A stretch of DNA of 7,712 nt from Gammaproteobacteria bacterium (GTDB lineage: Bacteria > Pseudomonadota > Gammaproteobacteria > Enterobacterales > Kangiellaceae), in NCBI GenBank assembly GCA_002401655.1, contig NVTT01000022.1, forward strand, positions 31,154-38,865, in the 5' to 3' direction. Below are positions 1 through 7,698 of the stretch, one piece after another. The position numbers and the translations under genes are program-made. The notes beneath the pieces were generated by a model. That model worked only from the letters and a program-made list of their open reading frames with translations, searched no databases and was not told the origin of the DNA. How positions within the stretch are numbered: position 1 is the first letter of the stretch; the number at the start of each line of letters is the position of its first letter.

Positions 1-40
1 TTGTTCGCTTTTTTTTGAATCGATATTGAAGAATAAAAAT

Positions 41-838
41 ATGACGAACAATCAATTAAACCCTCTAGCTTTTGGCGGCATTTCACGGCTGTATGGTAGT
101 AATACAAAGGATCTGCTTGCTAACATGCATGTTACAATTATCGGTATTGGCGGTGTCGGAAGCTGGGCTTCAGAAGCATTAGTTCGCTCATCCGTCGAGC
201 ATTTAAGTTTAATTGACTTGGATGATATTTGTATTACCAACACGAATCGACAGATCCATACGACCAGCCATTCTATTGGCCAATTGAAAGTAGAATCGAT
301 GAAAGAGCGTTTAATTAGCATTAACCCAAATTGTAAAATTGAGACTCGTTTAGACTTTATTAATAAAGAAAACCTAACAGATTTAATATCAAATGAGACT
401 GATTATGTGATTGATGCTATTGACGATGCAAGGGAGAAAGCATCTTTAGTTGCTTACTGTAAAAGAAACAAAATTAATATTATTACCACTGGAGGGGCAG
501 GCGGGCAAATTGATCCCTTAAAAATAACCGTTTCCGATTTAAATAAGAGTTGGCAAGATCCTCTGTCTGCAAAAGTTCGTAATGAATTGCGGCGTAATCA
601 TGGATTTAGCAGAAATCCAAAACGAGTCTATGGGGTAGAATGTGTATTTTCGACAGAACAAGTACGTTATCCCACCAGTGATGGCAGAGTCAGTTATGCC
701 AAACAAACCACTTCAAATTCTAATAAACTGGATTGTTCGCAAGGTTTAGGTGCGTCAGTGATGGTTACTTCAACGTTTGGGATGGTGACAGCTTCAAGAG
801 TGATTAATAGGCTTTTAGCACAATTTAAACCGATCTAA
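41..838 (+). CDS. tcdA: tRNA threonylcarbamoyladenosine dehydratase TcdA (CsdL/YgdL)
   Basis: This is an E1-like (ThiF/MoeB superfamily) ATP-dependent enzyme. The family dehydrates t6A at position 37 of ANN-decoding tRNAs to cyclic ct6A, working in the cytoplasm with the CsdA/CsdE sulfur system. Numbering from the ATG at 41 (265 aa), the nucleotide-binding loop GIGGVG is at 35-40, the acidic strand end LIDLDDI at 57-63, followed by TNTNRQ with Arg70, Lys83, and the DAIDD motif near 125-129. TTGGAGGQIDP at 149-159 and GVECVFSTE around Cys201 match E. coli TcdA closely, and the length is near the 268 aa of E. coli. An in-frame TTG at 26 would add five residues (MKNKN); I prefer the ATG because the conserved part begins well inside and neither start has a strong ribosome binding site. 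csdA and csdE are not in the window. The next gene is convergent, so tcdA ends its transcription unit here. Confidence 0.95.
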   Translation: MTNNQLNPLAFGGISRLYGSNTKDLLANMHVTIIGIGGVGSWASEALVRSSVEHLSLIDLDDICITNTNRQIHTTSHSIGQLKVESMKERLISINPNCKIETRLDFINKENLTDLISNETDYVIDAIDDAREKASLVAYCKRNKINIITTGGAGGQIDPLKITVSDLNKSWQDPLSAKVRNELRRNHGFSRNPKRVYGVECVFSTEQVRYPTSDGRVSYAKQTTSNSNKLDCSQGLGASVMVTSTFGMVTASRVINRLLAQFKPI

Positions 839-876
839 TACAAACATTAGACGATCAAAAACATCCTAGTACCCAT

Positions 877-894
877 GCTGTTTAAGTAAGCAGC
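877..894 (+). terminator. possible weak hairpin after tcdA
   Basis: About 40 nt after the tcdA stop, GCTGTTTA and TAAGCAGC can pair with one G-U wobble and a very short loop, followed by a loosely T-rich stretch (GTTCATTTTC). It could act as a weak terminator for tcdA. The stem is AT-rich at its top and the T-run is interrupted, so this may be chance. Confidence 0.3.
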
Positions 895-911
895 GTTCAT
901 TTTCAGCTTTG

Positions 912-927
912 CCCACATGGATGTGGG
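912..927. repeat. 16-nt perfect palindrome, core ACATGGATGT
   Basis: CCCACATGGATGTGGG is an exact inverted repeat (as RNA, a 6-bp stem with a 4-nt loop). The same core, ACATGGATGT, recurs on the minus strand at 6101-6114 with different but still complementary flanks (CT/AG instead of CCC/GGG). Both copies lie between convergent genes. This suggests a dispersed intergenic palindromic repeat of the kind common in gammaproteobacterial genomes; the family name is unknown to me. Confidence 0.6.
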
Positions 928-946
928 TAATTAGAATAACGTAGGA

Positions 947-981
947 GCAGTTATCGACAACAACTAGCAGCAAGTTGCTAG
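947..981. repeat. hairpin-forming part of intergenic repeat
   Basis: Twenty nt beyond the palindrome, GCAGTT (947-952) faces AACTAGC (962-968), an imperfect inverted pair. CTAGCA (964-969) and TGCTAG (976-981) form a second stem with a G-T pair and a 4-nt loop. No T-run follows on either strand, so a Rho-independent terminator is unlikely. GCAGTT following an ACATGGATGT core is also seen, reversed, in the element at 6055-6114, so this may be the diverged second half of the same repeat type. Confidence 0.4.
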
Positions 982-1028
982 CTGTGCCGAAACCTGAATT
1001 TTTAGATAGTGTGAATATCCCGCATTTA

Positions 1029-1238
1029 TTAGTGTCTATTTCGATGCGTTGTGGGAATATCTCCGTGCATATTTGTATGACGGATATAAAGTATTAATTC
1101 ATTTTCAGCATCATGCTGAGAAATAAAGGGTCCAGCTTCCTCGTTTTCTCTCGTCATAAACCACCATCCCTCACCTGTATGGTAATAACGTTCACTTCTG
1201 AACCAAGGTCGAGCAGCTTCTCCGGCACGTGTACGCAT
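1029..1238 (-). CDS. small DUF6316-type protein of unknown function
   Basis: Encodes 69 aa from the ATG at 1238. The pattern is RAGE near the start (4-7), FRSERYY (13-19), GEGWWFMTRE (22-31), GPF (36-38), then a helix DAENELILYI (43-52). This spacing of R-x-G-E, R-x-x-R-[FY], G-x-W-[YF]-x-T-R-E, G-P-F and an A-E-x-x-L-x-x-Y-I helix is how I remember the DUF6316 family of Gammaproteobacteria. The assignment rests on memory of the pattern. There is no signal peptide, membrane span or cysteine, so it is probably a small cytosolic protein. The reading frame opens earlier, at an ATG at 1292 (87 aa), but only the internal ATG has a strong ribosome binding site and sits next to the conserved start. 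The gene is divergent from the kinase and convergent with tcdA. Function is unknown. Confidence 0.75.
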   Translation of the reverse strand: MRTRAGEAARPWFRSERYYHTGEGWWFMTRENEEAGPFISQHDAENELILYIRHTNMHGDIPTTHRNRH

Positions 1239-1493
1239 ATAATTTCTCCTTTGCGAGTTAAATCTTTCATTAATCACGACTGCTTCACACATATTAAAGG
1301 AATTCTAGTAAATATTCACTATTTTTTGATAAAATTTATAGAAGAGAAATAGATGGAAAACTTAATAAACTGTTTTAAACATCGAGCTTGATTTGCTACT
1401 ATTACCGAGTTCTAGCTTTTGGAAATGCTAAGAGGGCTTGATGAGAAGATATACTACTAACGTCTACAATAATAAAAAAGGGAAATAGCCTCT
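1239..1493. other. divergent intergenic region between DUF6316-type gene and kinase
   Basis: This AT-rich stretch must hold the promoters of both divergent genes, but I see no convincing sigma-70 pair. On the minus strand TAGAAT (1302-1307) resembles a -10 box without a good -35. On the plus strand TTGATA near 1327 has only a poor -10 partner downstream. The kinase GTG is preceded by a purine stretch (AAAAAAGGGA) about 12 nt away, a weak ribosome binding site. Two very short open frames occur here, at 1353-1391 and 1424-1459; neither is convincing as a gene. Confidence 0.4.
1246..1251 (-). promoter_or_regulatory. ribosome binding site deciding the start at 1238
   Basis: On the minus strand AAGGAG lies 7 nt before the ATG at 1238, an ideal Shine-Dalgarno distance. 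The alternative ATG at 1292 is preceded by an AT-rich stretch with no purine-rich match. This favours the 69-aa product over the 87-aa one. Confidence 0.75.
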
Positions 1494-4013
1494 GTGAGTG
1501 CAATTGAAATTCCAGGTTATGAGATAATAAGAACGCTCGGTGTTGGCGGTCAAGCAACCGTATATCTCGCGATTCAAAAAGGCTTCGACAGAGAAGTTGC
1601 ATTAAAAGTTATGTCCCCAGCACTAGCTGCCGATCCAACATTTGGTGAGCGTTTTATTCGAGAAGCAAAAATTGTTGCAAAACTAGCCCACTCAAGAATT
1701 GTCACGGTTTATGACGTTGGTGAAAGTGGTAATTTTTATTATCTCGCCATGGAATATATGCGCGGTAAAGAATTAAAAGCCAGAATTTCTGGTGGTTTGA
1801 AAACCAAAGAAGCGCTAACAATCATTGCAAAGTTGGCTAAAGCTCTTCATTTTGCGCACAGCAAAGGTTACATTCATCGAGATGTTAAGTCTGAAAATAT
1901 ACTGTTTGATGATGACGACCAGCCAATATTAACTGATTTTGGGATCGCTAAAGCCTCCAATTCATCAACTCAAATGACTCAAACGGGCAAGTTAATCGGT
2001 ACGCCTGAATATATGAGTCCAGAGCAATGTCGTGGTAAAAAATTGGATGGTCGCTCCGACCTCTATAGCTTAGGTATCATATTATTTGAAATGATGACCG
2101 GTAGCGTTCCTTTTACCGGTGAAGATTCTGTTAGTATCTGTATTAAACATGTTACTAAACCGGTTCCTCAATTACCGGCACGACTCAATCATTTACAATG
2201 GATCATCAATTCACTGCTTGATAAAAACCCCAATGCAAGGTTTCAAACAGGGGATGAATTAGCTGATGCGCTAAAAGAATTTATCATTACCGGTAACAAA
2301 ACAGGTACTACGGGAAGCGTTTCAAGAGTCTCCGATGGTATAGCAAAGACAGTCATATCACGAGTTGTCGATAACCCACTTAGAAGAGATGATTTTGATG
2401 ATGAAGATTATGAACTAAGCGATGAATTTAATGTTGATCGGAGGATCAGTGTTACTCCTGAAGGCAAAAATAAAGTCACATTGATAACAACCTTTATTAT
2501 TTTAATTTCTGCTGGTGTAGCGGGCTTTGTGTTCCAAGACAAATGGTTACCGAAGTTTCAAGAATTAGCGGGCTTGACTCCGACTCAAAATATTACGACT
2601 CAAAACACTAATCAAAGGCAGCCAATTGAAAATAGAAAGATCGTTAATGAAGAAGCGAATTTAAATACGAAAATTGAGAATAAAAGACCGATAGAAAACG
2701 TAAGAGAAGATAAAATCATCACCCAACAAAACGAACAAATTCCAACGGATCGGGTATCACAATTAATTCAAAGAGCCGATACTTTAGCCCAATATACGCC
2801 CCATGAACTAAAAGATATTGAACAGGCGTTAGATAATTTAACCACGGCAAAATCTTTAGAACCTTTAAACAAAAATGTCACAATAACTCGTGGCAAAATT
2901 ATTGAAATTGCGCTTGTTGAGGCGGTGGATACAGCACATGCTTCAAAGTTCAATGCGGCTAATGATTGGGTTAAATTGGTTGAAATAGCAGATCGCGATA
3001 ATCCGAAGTTACAATCAACAAAAGCAGAAGTAATTGCTATAAAGCTAAAATATGATACAGATTTAGCAAAAAGAGAAGAAGATGCTCGAAATCTAAATAC
3101 GTATTTAAATAAAGGCTTAGATACTTTTAATAAGGGACGATTAGGCGCTCCAGAAAATGAAAACTCAATTTATTATTACAAATCTGCTTTAAAAATAGAA
3201 CCCGAAAATGAGCGAGCTTTAAATGGTTTGCGTTCTGTTACAAAAAAGTATTTAGTTCTGATTAAACAAGCATTAAAAGATAAAGAGTTTAGTAAGGCAA
3301 GACGGTATGTCGCTAGCCTTAAAACGATCCCTAAAACAGCTAATGAAGATATCAACTTGCCAAATTTAGATAGTAGTGTGACTAAGGCCAAAAATTTATT
3401 TACGTCTAGAGTAAAAGAAAGGCAAAGGCTTGCAACAATTGCAGAAAATGAACGACTAGCGGAAGAGGCAAGACAAAAGAAAAGGGCCAACCCTCTAATC
3501 AGAATGCAATTAAATAGCAATTTACAAATCGCTAAACAATTATTTGATGAAGGTAATCTAGTAACACCTTATGGAAATAATTCTCTTGATAGATATCAAG
3601 CGGTTTTAAAAATTGATGCTAAGGATGAAGAAGCTCTTTTGGGAATTAGAACGATTGGCGAAACTATTATTCAAAATCTAGATGTCGCTATTTCTAACAA
3701 TTTAAAACACGAAGCTATAAAATGGAATGATGCATTAAAAATTTATAAGCCTTCTGATAGCCGTCTGACTGAATATGATAGGAAGATCGGAAATATTATT
3801 CAGTCAATTCCTGAAACTACAGAAACAATACAAACTGACTCTGATTCTGAAACTGGCGACATTCAGACCCTACTCGAAAGTGATAGTATGGAGACAGGTT
3901 TACCCGTTGATAGAGGGCAACCAATTGAAGAAAACAATTTACAAAATGAACAAGAAAATAGTGCTTTGGACAATGACAGTGATTTGACAGAGTCTGAAGC
4001 CGTCGACATTTAA
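1494..4013 (+). CDS. transmembrane Hanks-type Ser/Thr protein kinase with repeat-containing extracytoplasmic domain
   Basis: The 839-aa product has a complete eukaryotic-like kinase domain at about 9-265: glycine loop GVGGQATVY (16-24), VALK lysine Lys38, helix-C Glu57, catalytic loop HRD (128-130) with Lys132 and Asn135, DFG (148-150), a Thr-rich activation segment (159-170) and SPE ending at Glu177. It is therefore expected to be active on Ser/Thr. An acidic linker (299-312) precedes a single hydrophobic span at about 328-347; the rest should be periplasmic. The outer part has a Gln/Asn-rich spacer, then helical repeats at about 420-510, 525-612 and 670-755, a charged helix at about 635-670, and an acidic, Gln/Asn-rich tail. 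There are no PASTA domains. The GTG start is chosen because it puts the glycine loop at residue 16, usual for this family, and the next in-frame ATG (Met40) would delete the loop and Lys38. A lipoprotein gene follows after 26 nt, probably in one operon. No partner phosphatase is present. Substrate unknown. Confidence 0.92.
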   Translation: MSAIEIPGYEIIRTLGVGGQATVYLAIQKGFDREVALKVMSPALAADPTFGERFIREAKIVAKLAHSRIVTVYDVGESGNFYYLAMEYMRGKELKARISGGLKTKEALTIIAKLAKALHFAHSKGYIHRDVKSENILFDDDDQPILTDFGIAKASNSSTQMTQTGKLIGTPEYMSPEQCRGKKLDGRSDLYSLGIILFEMMTGSVPFTGEDSVSICIKHVTKPVPQLPARLNHLQWIINSLLDKNPNARFQTGDELADALKEFIITGNKTGTTGSVSRVSDGIAKTVISRVVDNPLRRDDFDDEDYELSDEFNVDRRISVTPEGKNKVTLITTFIILISAGVAGFVFQDKWLPKFQELAGLTPTQNITTQNTNQRQPIENRKIVNEEANLNTKIENKRPIENVREDKIITQQNEQIPTDRVSQLIQRADTLAQYTPHELKDIEQALDNLTTAKSLEPLNKNVTITRGKIIEIALVEAVDTAHASKFNAANDWVKLVEIADRDNPKLQSTKAEVIAIKLKYDTDLAKREEDARNLNTYLNKGLDTFNKGRLGAPENENSIYYYKSALKIEPENERALNGLRSVTKKYLVLIKQALKDKEFSKARRYVASLKTIPKTANEDINLPNLDSSVTKAKNLFTSRVKERQRLATIAENERLAEEARQKKRANPLIRMQLNSNLQIAKQLFDEGNLVTPYGNNSLDRYQAVLKIDAKDEEALLGIRTIGETIIQNLDVAISNNLKHEAIKWNDALKIYKPSDSRLTEYDRKIGNIIQSIPETTETIQTDSDSETGDIQTLLESDSMETGLPVDRGQPIEENNLQNEQENSALDNDSDLTESEAVDI
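3120..3341 (+). repeat. protein repeat unit B in the kinase outer domain
   Basis: Residues about 543-616 read G548-R-L, P553, S558, YYY (560-562), ALKIEP (565-570), ERALNGL (573-579), then two helices. They align without gaps to unit C at residues 682-755: G687-N-L, P692, S697, Y701, VLKID (704-708), EALLGI (713-718). The spacing between the two marker glycines is 30 residues in both. The DNA itself is not visibly repeated, so the duplication is old. Confidence 0.7.
3537..3758 (+). repeat. protein repeat unit C in the kinase outer domain
   Basis: This is the partner of unit B, offset by 139 residues. The shared pattern is G-x-L-x-x-P-x-x-x-x-S-x-x-x-Y-x-x-x-L-K-I followed by E-x-A-L-x-G-[LI]-R, with a helical pair after it. 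It resembles TPR-like helical repeats, though the first helix differs from a standard TPR. A weaker third copy (unit A, about residues 427-510) matches mainly in the second half, after a glycine near residue 464. Confidence 0.7.
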
Positions 4014-4039
4014 ATAAATATTAAAATTGAGAGAATGTT

Positions 4040-5986
4040 ATGAAAGGATTTTTACTTAATATCACGTCCATTATTTTTATCTCGCTGTTGCTCGCTTGTG
4101 GTGGTGCAAAGAAGGTCATGGTATCTGCAGCCGACATTTCTCGTGCTGAAGACAATGGAACGCTTGAGCAACTCTATCAGAAGGTTGGGAGAACAATAGA
4201 AGAAAGTTCTGGGTCAAGTAAAAAGGATGCCCTATCTATCCAATCTCAAATCGTTAATCGCATAGTTGCCACCTATCAAAAGAATGTGTCTAAGAGTCTT
4301 TCTGATAAAACAGCGTTAGGACTCGTTACACGACAAAACTTAAATCTAACTTTGAGTGAAATTCAATCATTGAAAGGTTGGGATCAAAATGCCTATGCTA
4401 ATACAAAACAACAAATTGATGAGCAACTATTGTTAACTAATTCTGCTATAGATAAAGCCAACCAATCGGCAAAAGACAATGAGAGTAATCTAGACGTTAG
4501 TTTGAAATTCCTAAAAACCGCCTCACTGTTAGCCGGCGAAAATGAAAGCGAAACAACGTATTATAAAGAAGTAAGAAAAAGCAGTTTGGAAACGCTATCA
4601 AAGGATGGTAGAACCGCTTTCGAAAGACGAATGTTCAATACAGCCATTCAAAAAGCCAATATGGGTTTATCAATTGATGCCGGCAATATTCAGTTTGAAT
4701 CACTATTAGCACAAGCGGAGACCTCTTTGTTTGAACAAAAATTTAATGAAGCATTACAAAATGCTAAACCAGAAGTTGCATACAATGCTCTACTAGATGT
4801 CGCTGATAAACCTATCATGTTACAAATAAAGAAAAAGATGGGTCGCAGTATTTTGCTTCTCGCAAATTATTTTGCTGGAAATGCACAGGGCGCTTATCAG
4901 AAAGGTGACTTCTATCTTGCTTACAATGAGTTTTTGCGAGGTCGAGACATTCAGAATAAATTGTCTGCTAGCAATAAGGGCTTTATTCAAGAGAAAGCTT
5001 TTTTAGATCTTTTGAAAAAGGAAACACTTAAAGATAAAAATAATTTTGGCAAAAATTATGCGTTGCTACAAGTGATCAAAGAGTTTGATGATAGTTACCC
5101 CACACTAAATGAAGCTTTGTTAACGGGCATTGAAAAAATCACATCTCGTTCCACAACAAAAATAGCGATTAGTCCATTTAGTGAAGTTACATCTGCAAAC
5201 TCAGTTGTTGCTTCCGTTGGTCGCCGAATTGCAAGTAAACTTGAAAAGATTTTATTTAGTGGTTTAAAAAATGAAATTCTTGTAGTGACTGATATTAGTA
5301 GAGCTGATTCTCAAGACTATTCCGGACCTCATTACCAAATTAACGGTGAAATTTTACAGGCGGCTATTGAAACCAATCGAAGCCAAGCTAGACGAAGTAA
5401 AAATGTACAAACAGGTATTAATAAAGTAGAAACAGTAGAATACCTTAAATGGAAGAAGCGCAGTAAAGGAGATTCTCCGGTTAGATATTTAGAGTCAGCT
5501 ATAATGGAAGATATTATTCTTTCGCTAGAACATATTAGAAAATTGGCGGTTGTTGAATTAGATTATAAAATAATTTCTCCTGTTTCGCAAAAAGTTTTAG
5601 TCACCAATAATATAAATAAAGAGAGCAATTTTAAAGGAACGACTACCCAGGAATTTCAAAAGGGGATGTTTTTACAAGACTATATTCAAGCTGATCTGCC
5701 AAGCGATATCAAGATTATGGATAACCTTGCAACAGAATTATCTGTGGAGCTAGGTGAAAAATTGACTAAGTATCTAACAGGGATCGAGAAGGCGTTTTTC
5801 TCTGAATCAACAAAGTCTTTAGGCAAAGGCGAAAAACTATCTTCGATAGAACTTCTCGCTAATGCGGTTGTAATGGATATTAAGAAATCAGAAAAGAGAG
5901 ACCCCAGTGACGCTAATAAGAAAAAAATTAAAGCCAGTGATGCATGGCTAATTGAATTAAAAAAACAGGTGTTGGAGTTTATCTAG
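4040..5986 (+). CDS. predicted lipoprotein with TPR-like middle and CsgG/LpoB-like C-terminal region
   Basis: The 648-aa product starts with a lipoprotein signal peptide: Lys2, a hydrophobic core at 4-18 and lipobox LLAC with Cys20. Residues +2 and +3 are Gly, not Asp, so outer-membrane sorting by Lol is expected. Residues about 130-340 are helical and TPR-like, for example A-F-E-R-R-M-F-N-T-A-I-Q-K-A near 193-206 and AYQKGDFYLAYNEF near 285-298. From about Lys374 the pattern changes to alpha/beta: KIAISPF, a long helix with IASKLEKIL, then EILVVTD and YQINGEI. That order (strand with PF, helix, VV strand, [YD]-x-[IVL]-x-GE[IV] strand) resembles the CsgG/LpoB-type fold of periplasmic lipoproteins; the similarity is by pattern only. 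A basic insertion (K-W-K-K-R-S-K) follows. The start has GAGAG 6 nt upstream. It lies 26 nt after the kinase gene, so it is probably cotranscribed and acts with it. Specific function is not recognised. Confidence 0.8.
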   Translation: MKGFLLNITSIIFISLLLACGGAKKVMVSAADISRAEDNGTLEQLYQKVGRTIEESSGSSKKDALSIQSQIVNRIVATYQKNVSKSLSDKTALGLVTRQNLNLTLSEIQSLKGWDQNAYANTKQQIDEQLLLTNSAIDKANQSAKDNESNLDVSLKFLKTASLLAGENESETTYYKEVRKSSLETLSKDGRTAFERRMFNTAIQKANMGLSIDAGNIQFESLLAQAETSLFEQKFNEALQNAKPEVAYNALLDVADKPIMLQIKKKMGRSILLLANYFAGNAQGAYQKGDFYLAYNEFLRGRDIQNKLSASNKGFIQEKAFLDLLKKETLKDKNNFGKNYALLQVIKEFDDSYPTLNEALLTGIEKITSRSTTKIAISPFSEVTSANSVVASVGRRIASKLEKILFSGLKNEILVVTDISRADSQDYSGPHYQINGEILQAAIETNRSQARRSKNVQTGINKVETVEYLKWKKRSKGDSPVRYLESAIMEDIILSLEHIRKLAVVELDYKIISPVSQKVLVTNNINKESNFKGTTTQEFQKGMFLQDYIQADLPSDIKIMDNLATELSVELGEKLTKYLTGIEKAFFSESTKSLGKGEKLSSIELLANAVVMDIKKSEKRDPSDANKKKIKASDAWLIELKKQVLEFI

Positions 5987-6017
5987 TTTTCAAATCAGTT
6001 TTTGACAAATATAAAAT

Positions 6018-6050
6018 AAAAGCCGAGCTAGTTTAACTACCTCGGCTTTT
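6018..6050. terminator. bidirectional Rho-independent terminator
   Basis: AAAAGCCGAG (6018-6027) pairs perfectly over 10 bp with CTCGGCTTTT (6041-6050). The interior (TAGTTTAACTA) can add a small upper stem. T-rich sequence follows the stem on both strands: TTTTAT on the plus strand, TTTTATTTTAT on the minus strand. It lies between the convergent lipoprotein gene and purB and should end both transcripts. Confidence 0.9.
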
Positions 6051-6054
6051 ATGT

Positions 6055-6114
6055 CATGGATGGACGGGCAGTTTTTTGCTCCTTGCAAAAACTGCGCTTC
6101 CTACATCCATGTAG
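6055..6114. repeat. intergenic hairpin-rich repeat element
   Basis: Nested inverted repeats: outer arms CATGGATG (6055-6062) and CATCCATG (6104-6111), inner arms GCAGTTTTTTGC (6068-6079) and GCAAAAACTGC (6085-6095) with one bulged T and loop TCCTT. The right end also forms its own palindrome, CTACATCCATGTAG (6101-6114). Its core is shared with the palindrome at 912-927. The element looks like a small non-coding dispersed repeat (REP- or MITE-like) lying between the terminator and the purB stop. It encodes nothing. Confidence 0.6.
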
Positions 6115-6142
6115 ATCGTATTCCGCAAAGAGGTTCGTTTAA

Positions 6143-7525
<1,383 letters not shown>

Positions 7526-7610
7526 TTAAATAGGGGTTGCGCGCATTTTACCTTATCAGATTGAAAATTGGCATCGCTAAGTGTCGGTTAGGGTACCCAC
7601 GACAATTTCT

Positions 7611-7640
7611 ATCATAGAATAAGTCTTTATTAGTAGTAAA
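7611..7640 (-). promoter_or_regulatory. candidate sigma-70 promoter for purB
   Basis: Reading the minus strand, TTTACT (7635-7640) and TATGAT (7611-7616) are separated by 18 nt. They match the -35 consensus at 4 of 6 and the -10 at 5 of 6. The transcript would carry a leader of about 95 nt. A second, closer -10-like hexamer, TAAAAT at 7545-7550, lacks a good -35. In such AT-rich sequence either could be chance. Confidence 0.4.
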
Positions 7641-7679
7641 TAAGTGATTTTCAAAATGATAATTTTTGTTTATAAATTG

Positions 7680-7698
7680 TAAGCTAATTATTAACTTA
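7680..7698. promoter_or_regulatory. 19-nt near-perfect inverted repeat, possible operator
   Basis: TAAGCTAAT and ATTAACTTA flank a central T, with one mismatch in 9-bp arms. It is about 40 nt upstream of the candidate purB -35 and may belong to purB or to a gene beyond the window. AT-rich sequence makes chance dyads common. Confidence 0.25.

Noticed and set aside
1..25. T-run at 9-16 as the tail of an upstream terminator
   Set aside because: Any stem would lie outside the window, so it cannot be judged.
52..321. Minus-strand open frame inside tcdA
   Set aside because: It is antisense to the nucleotide-binding region of a clearly real gene, and its composition is that of a shadow frame.
1113..1352. 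Open frame of 79 codons on the plus strand, antisense to the DUF6316-type gene
   Set aside because: It overlaps the conserved small gene entirely on its coding part, has no recognisable domain and no ribosome binding site; the minus frame carries the conserved motifs.
1353..1391. Twelve-codon leader peptide with a decent purine-rich site upstream
   Set aside because: The peptide (MENLINCFKHRA) has no attenuator-like codon run, no following terminator/antiterminator pair is visible, and such short frames are common by chance.
1402..1602. Open frame of 66 codons on the minus strand across the kinase start
   Set aside because: It covers the conserved glycine loop of the kinase in antisense and shows no domain pattern of its own.
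3176..3520. Minus-strand open frame of 114 codons with a hydrophobic look, inside the kinase gene
   Set aside because: Its Leu/Phe/Ala-rich composition is what the reverse strand of Lys/Glu-rich coding gives; there is no start signal.
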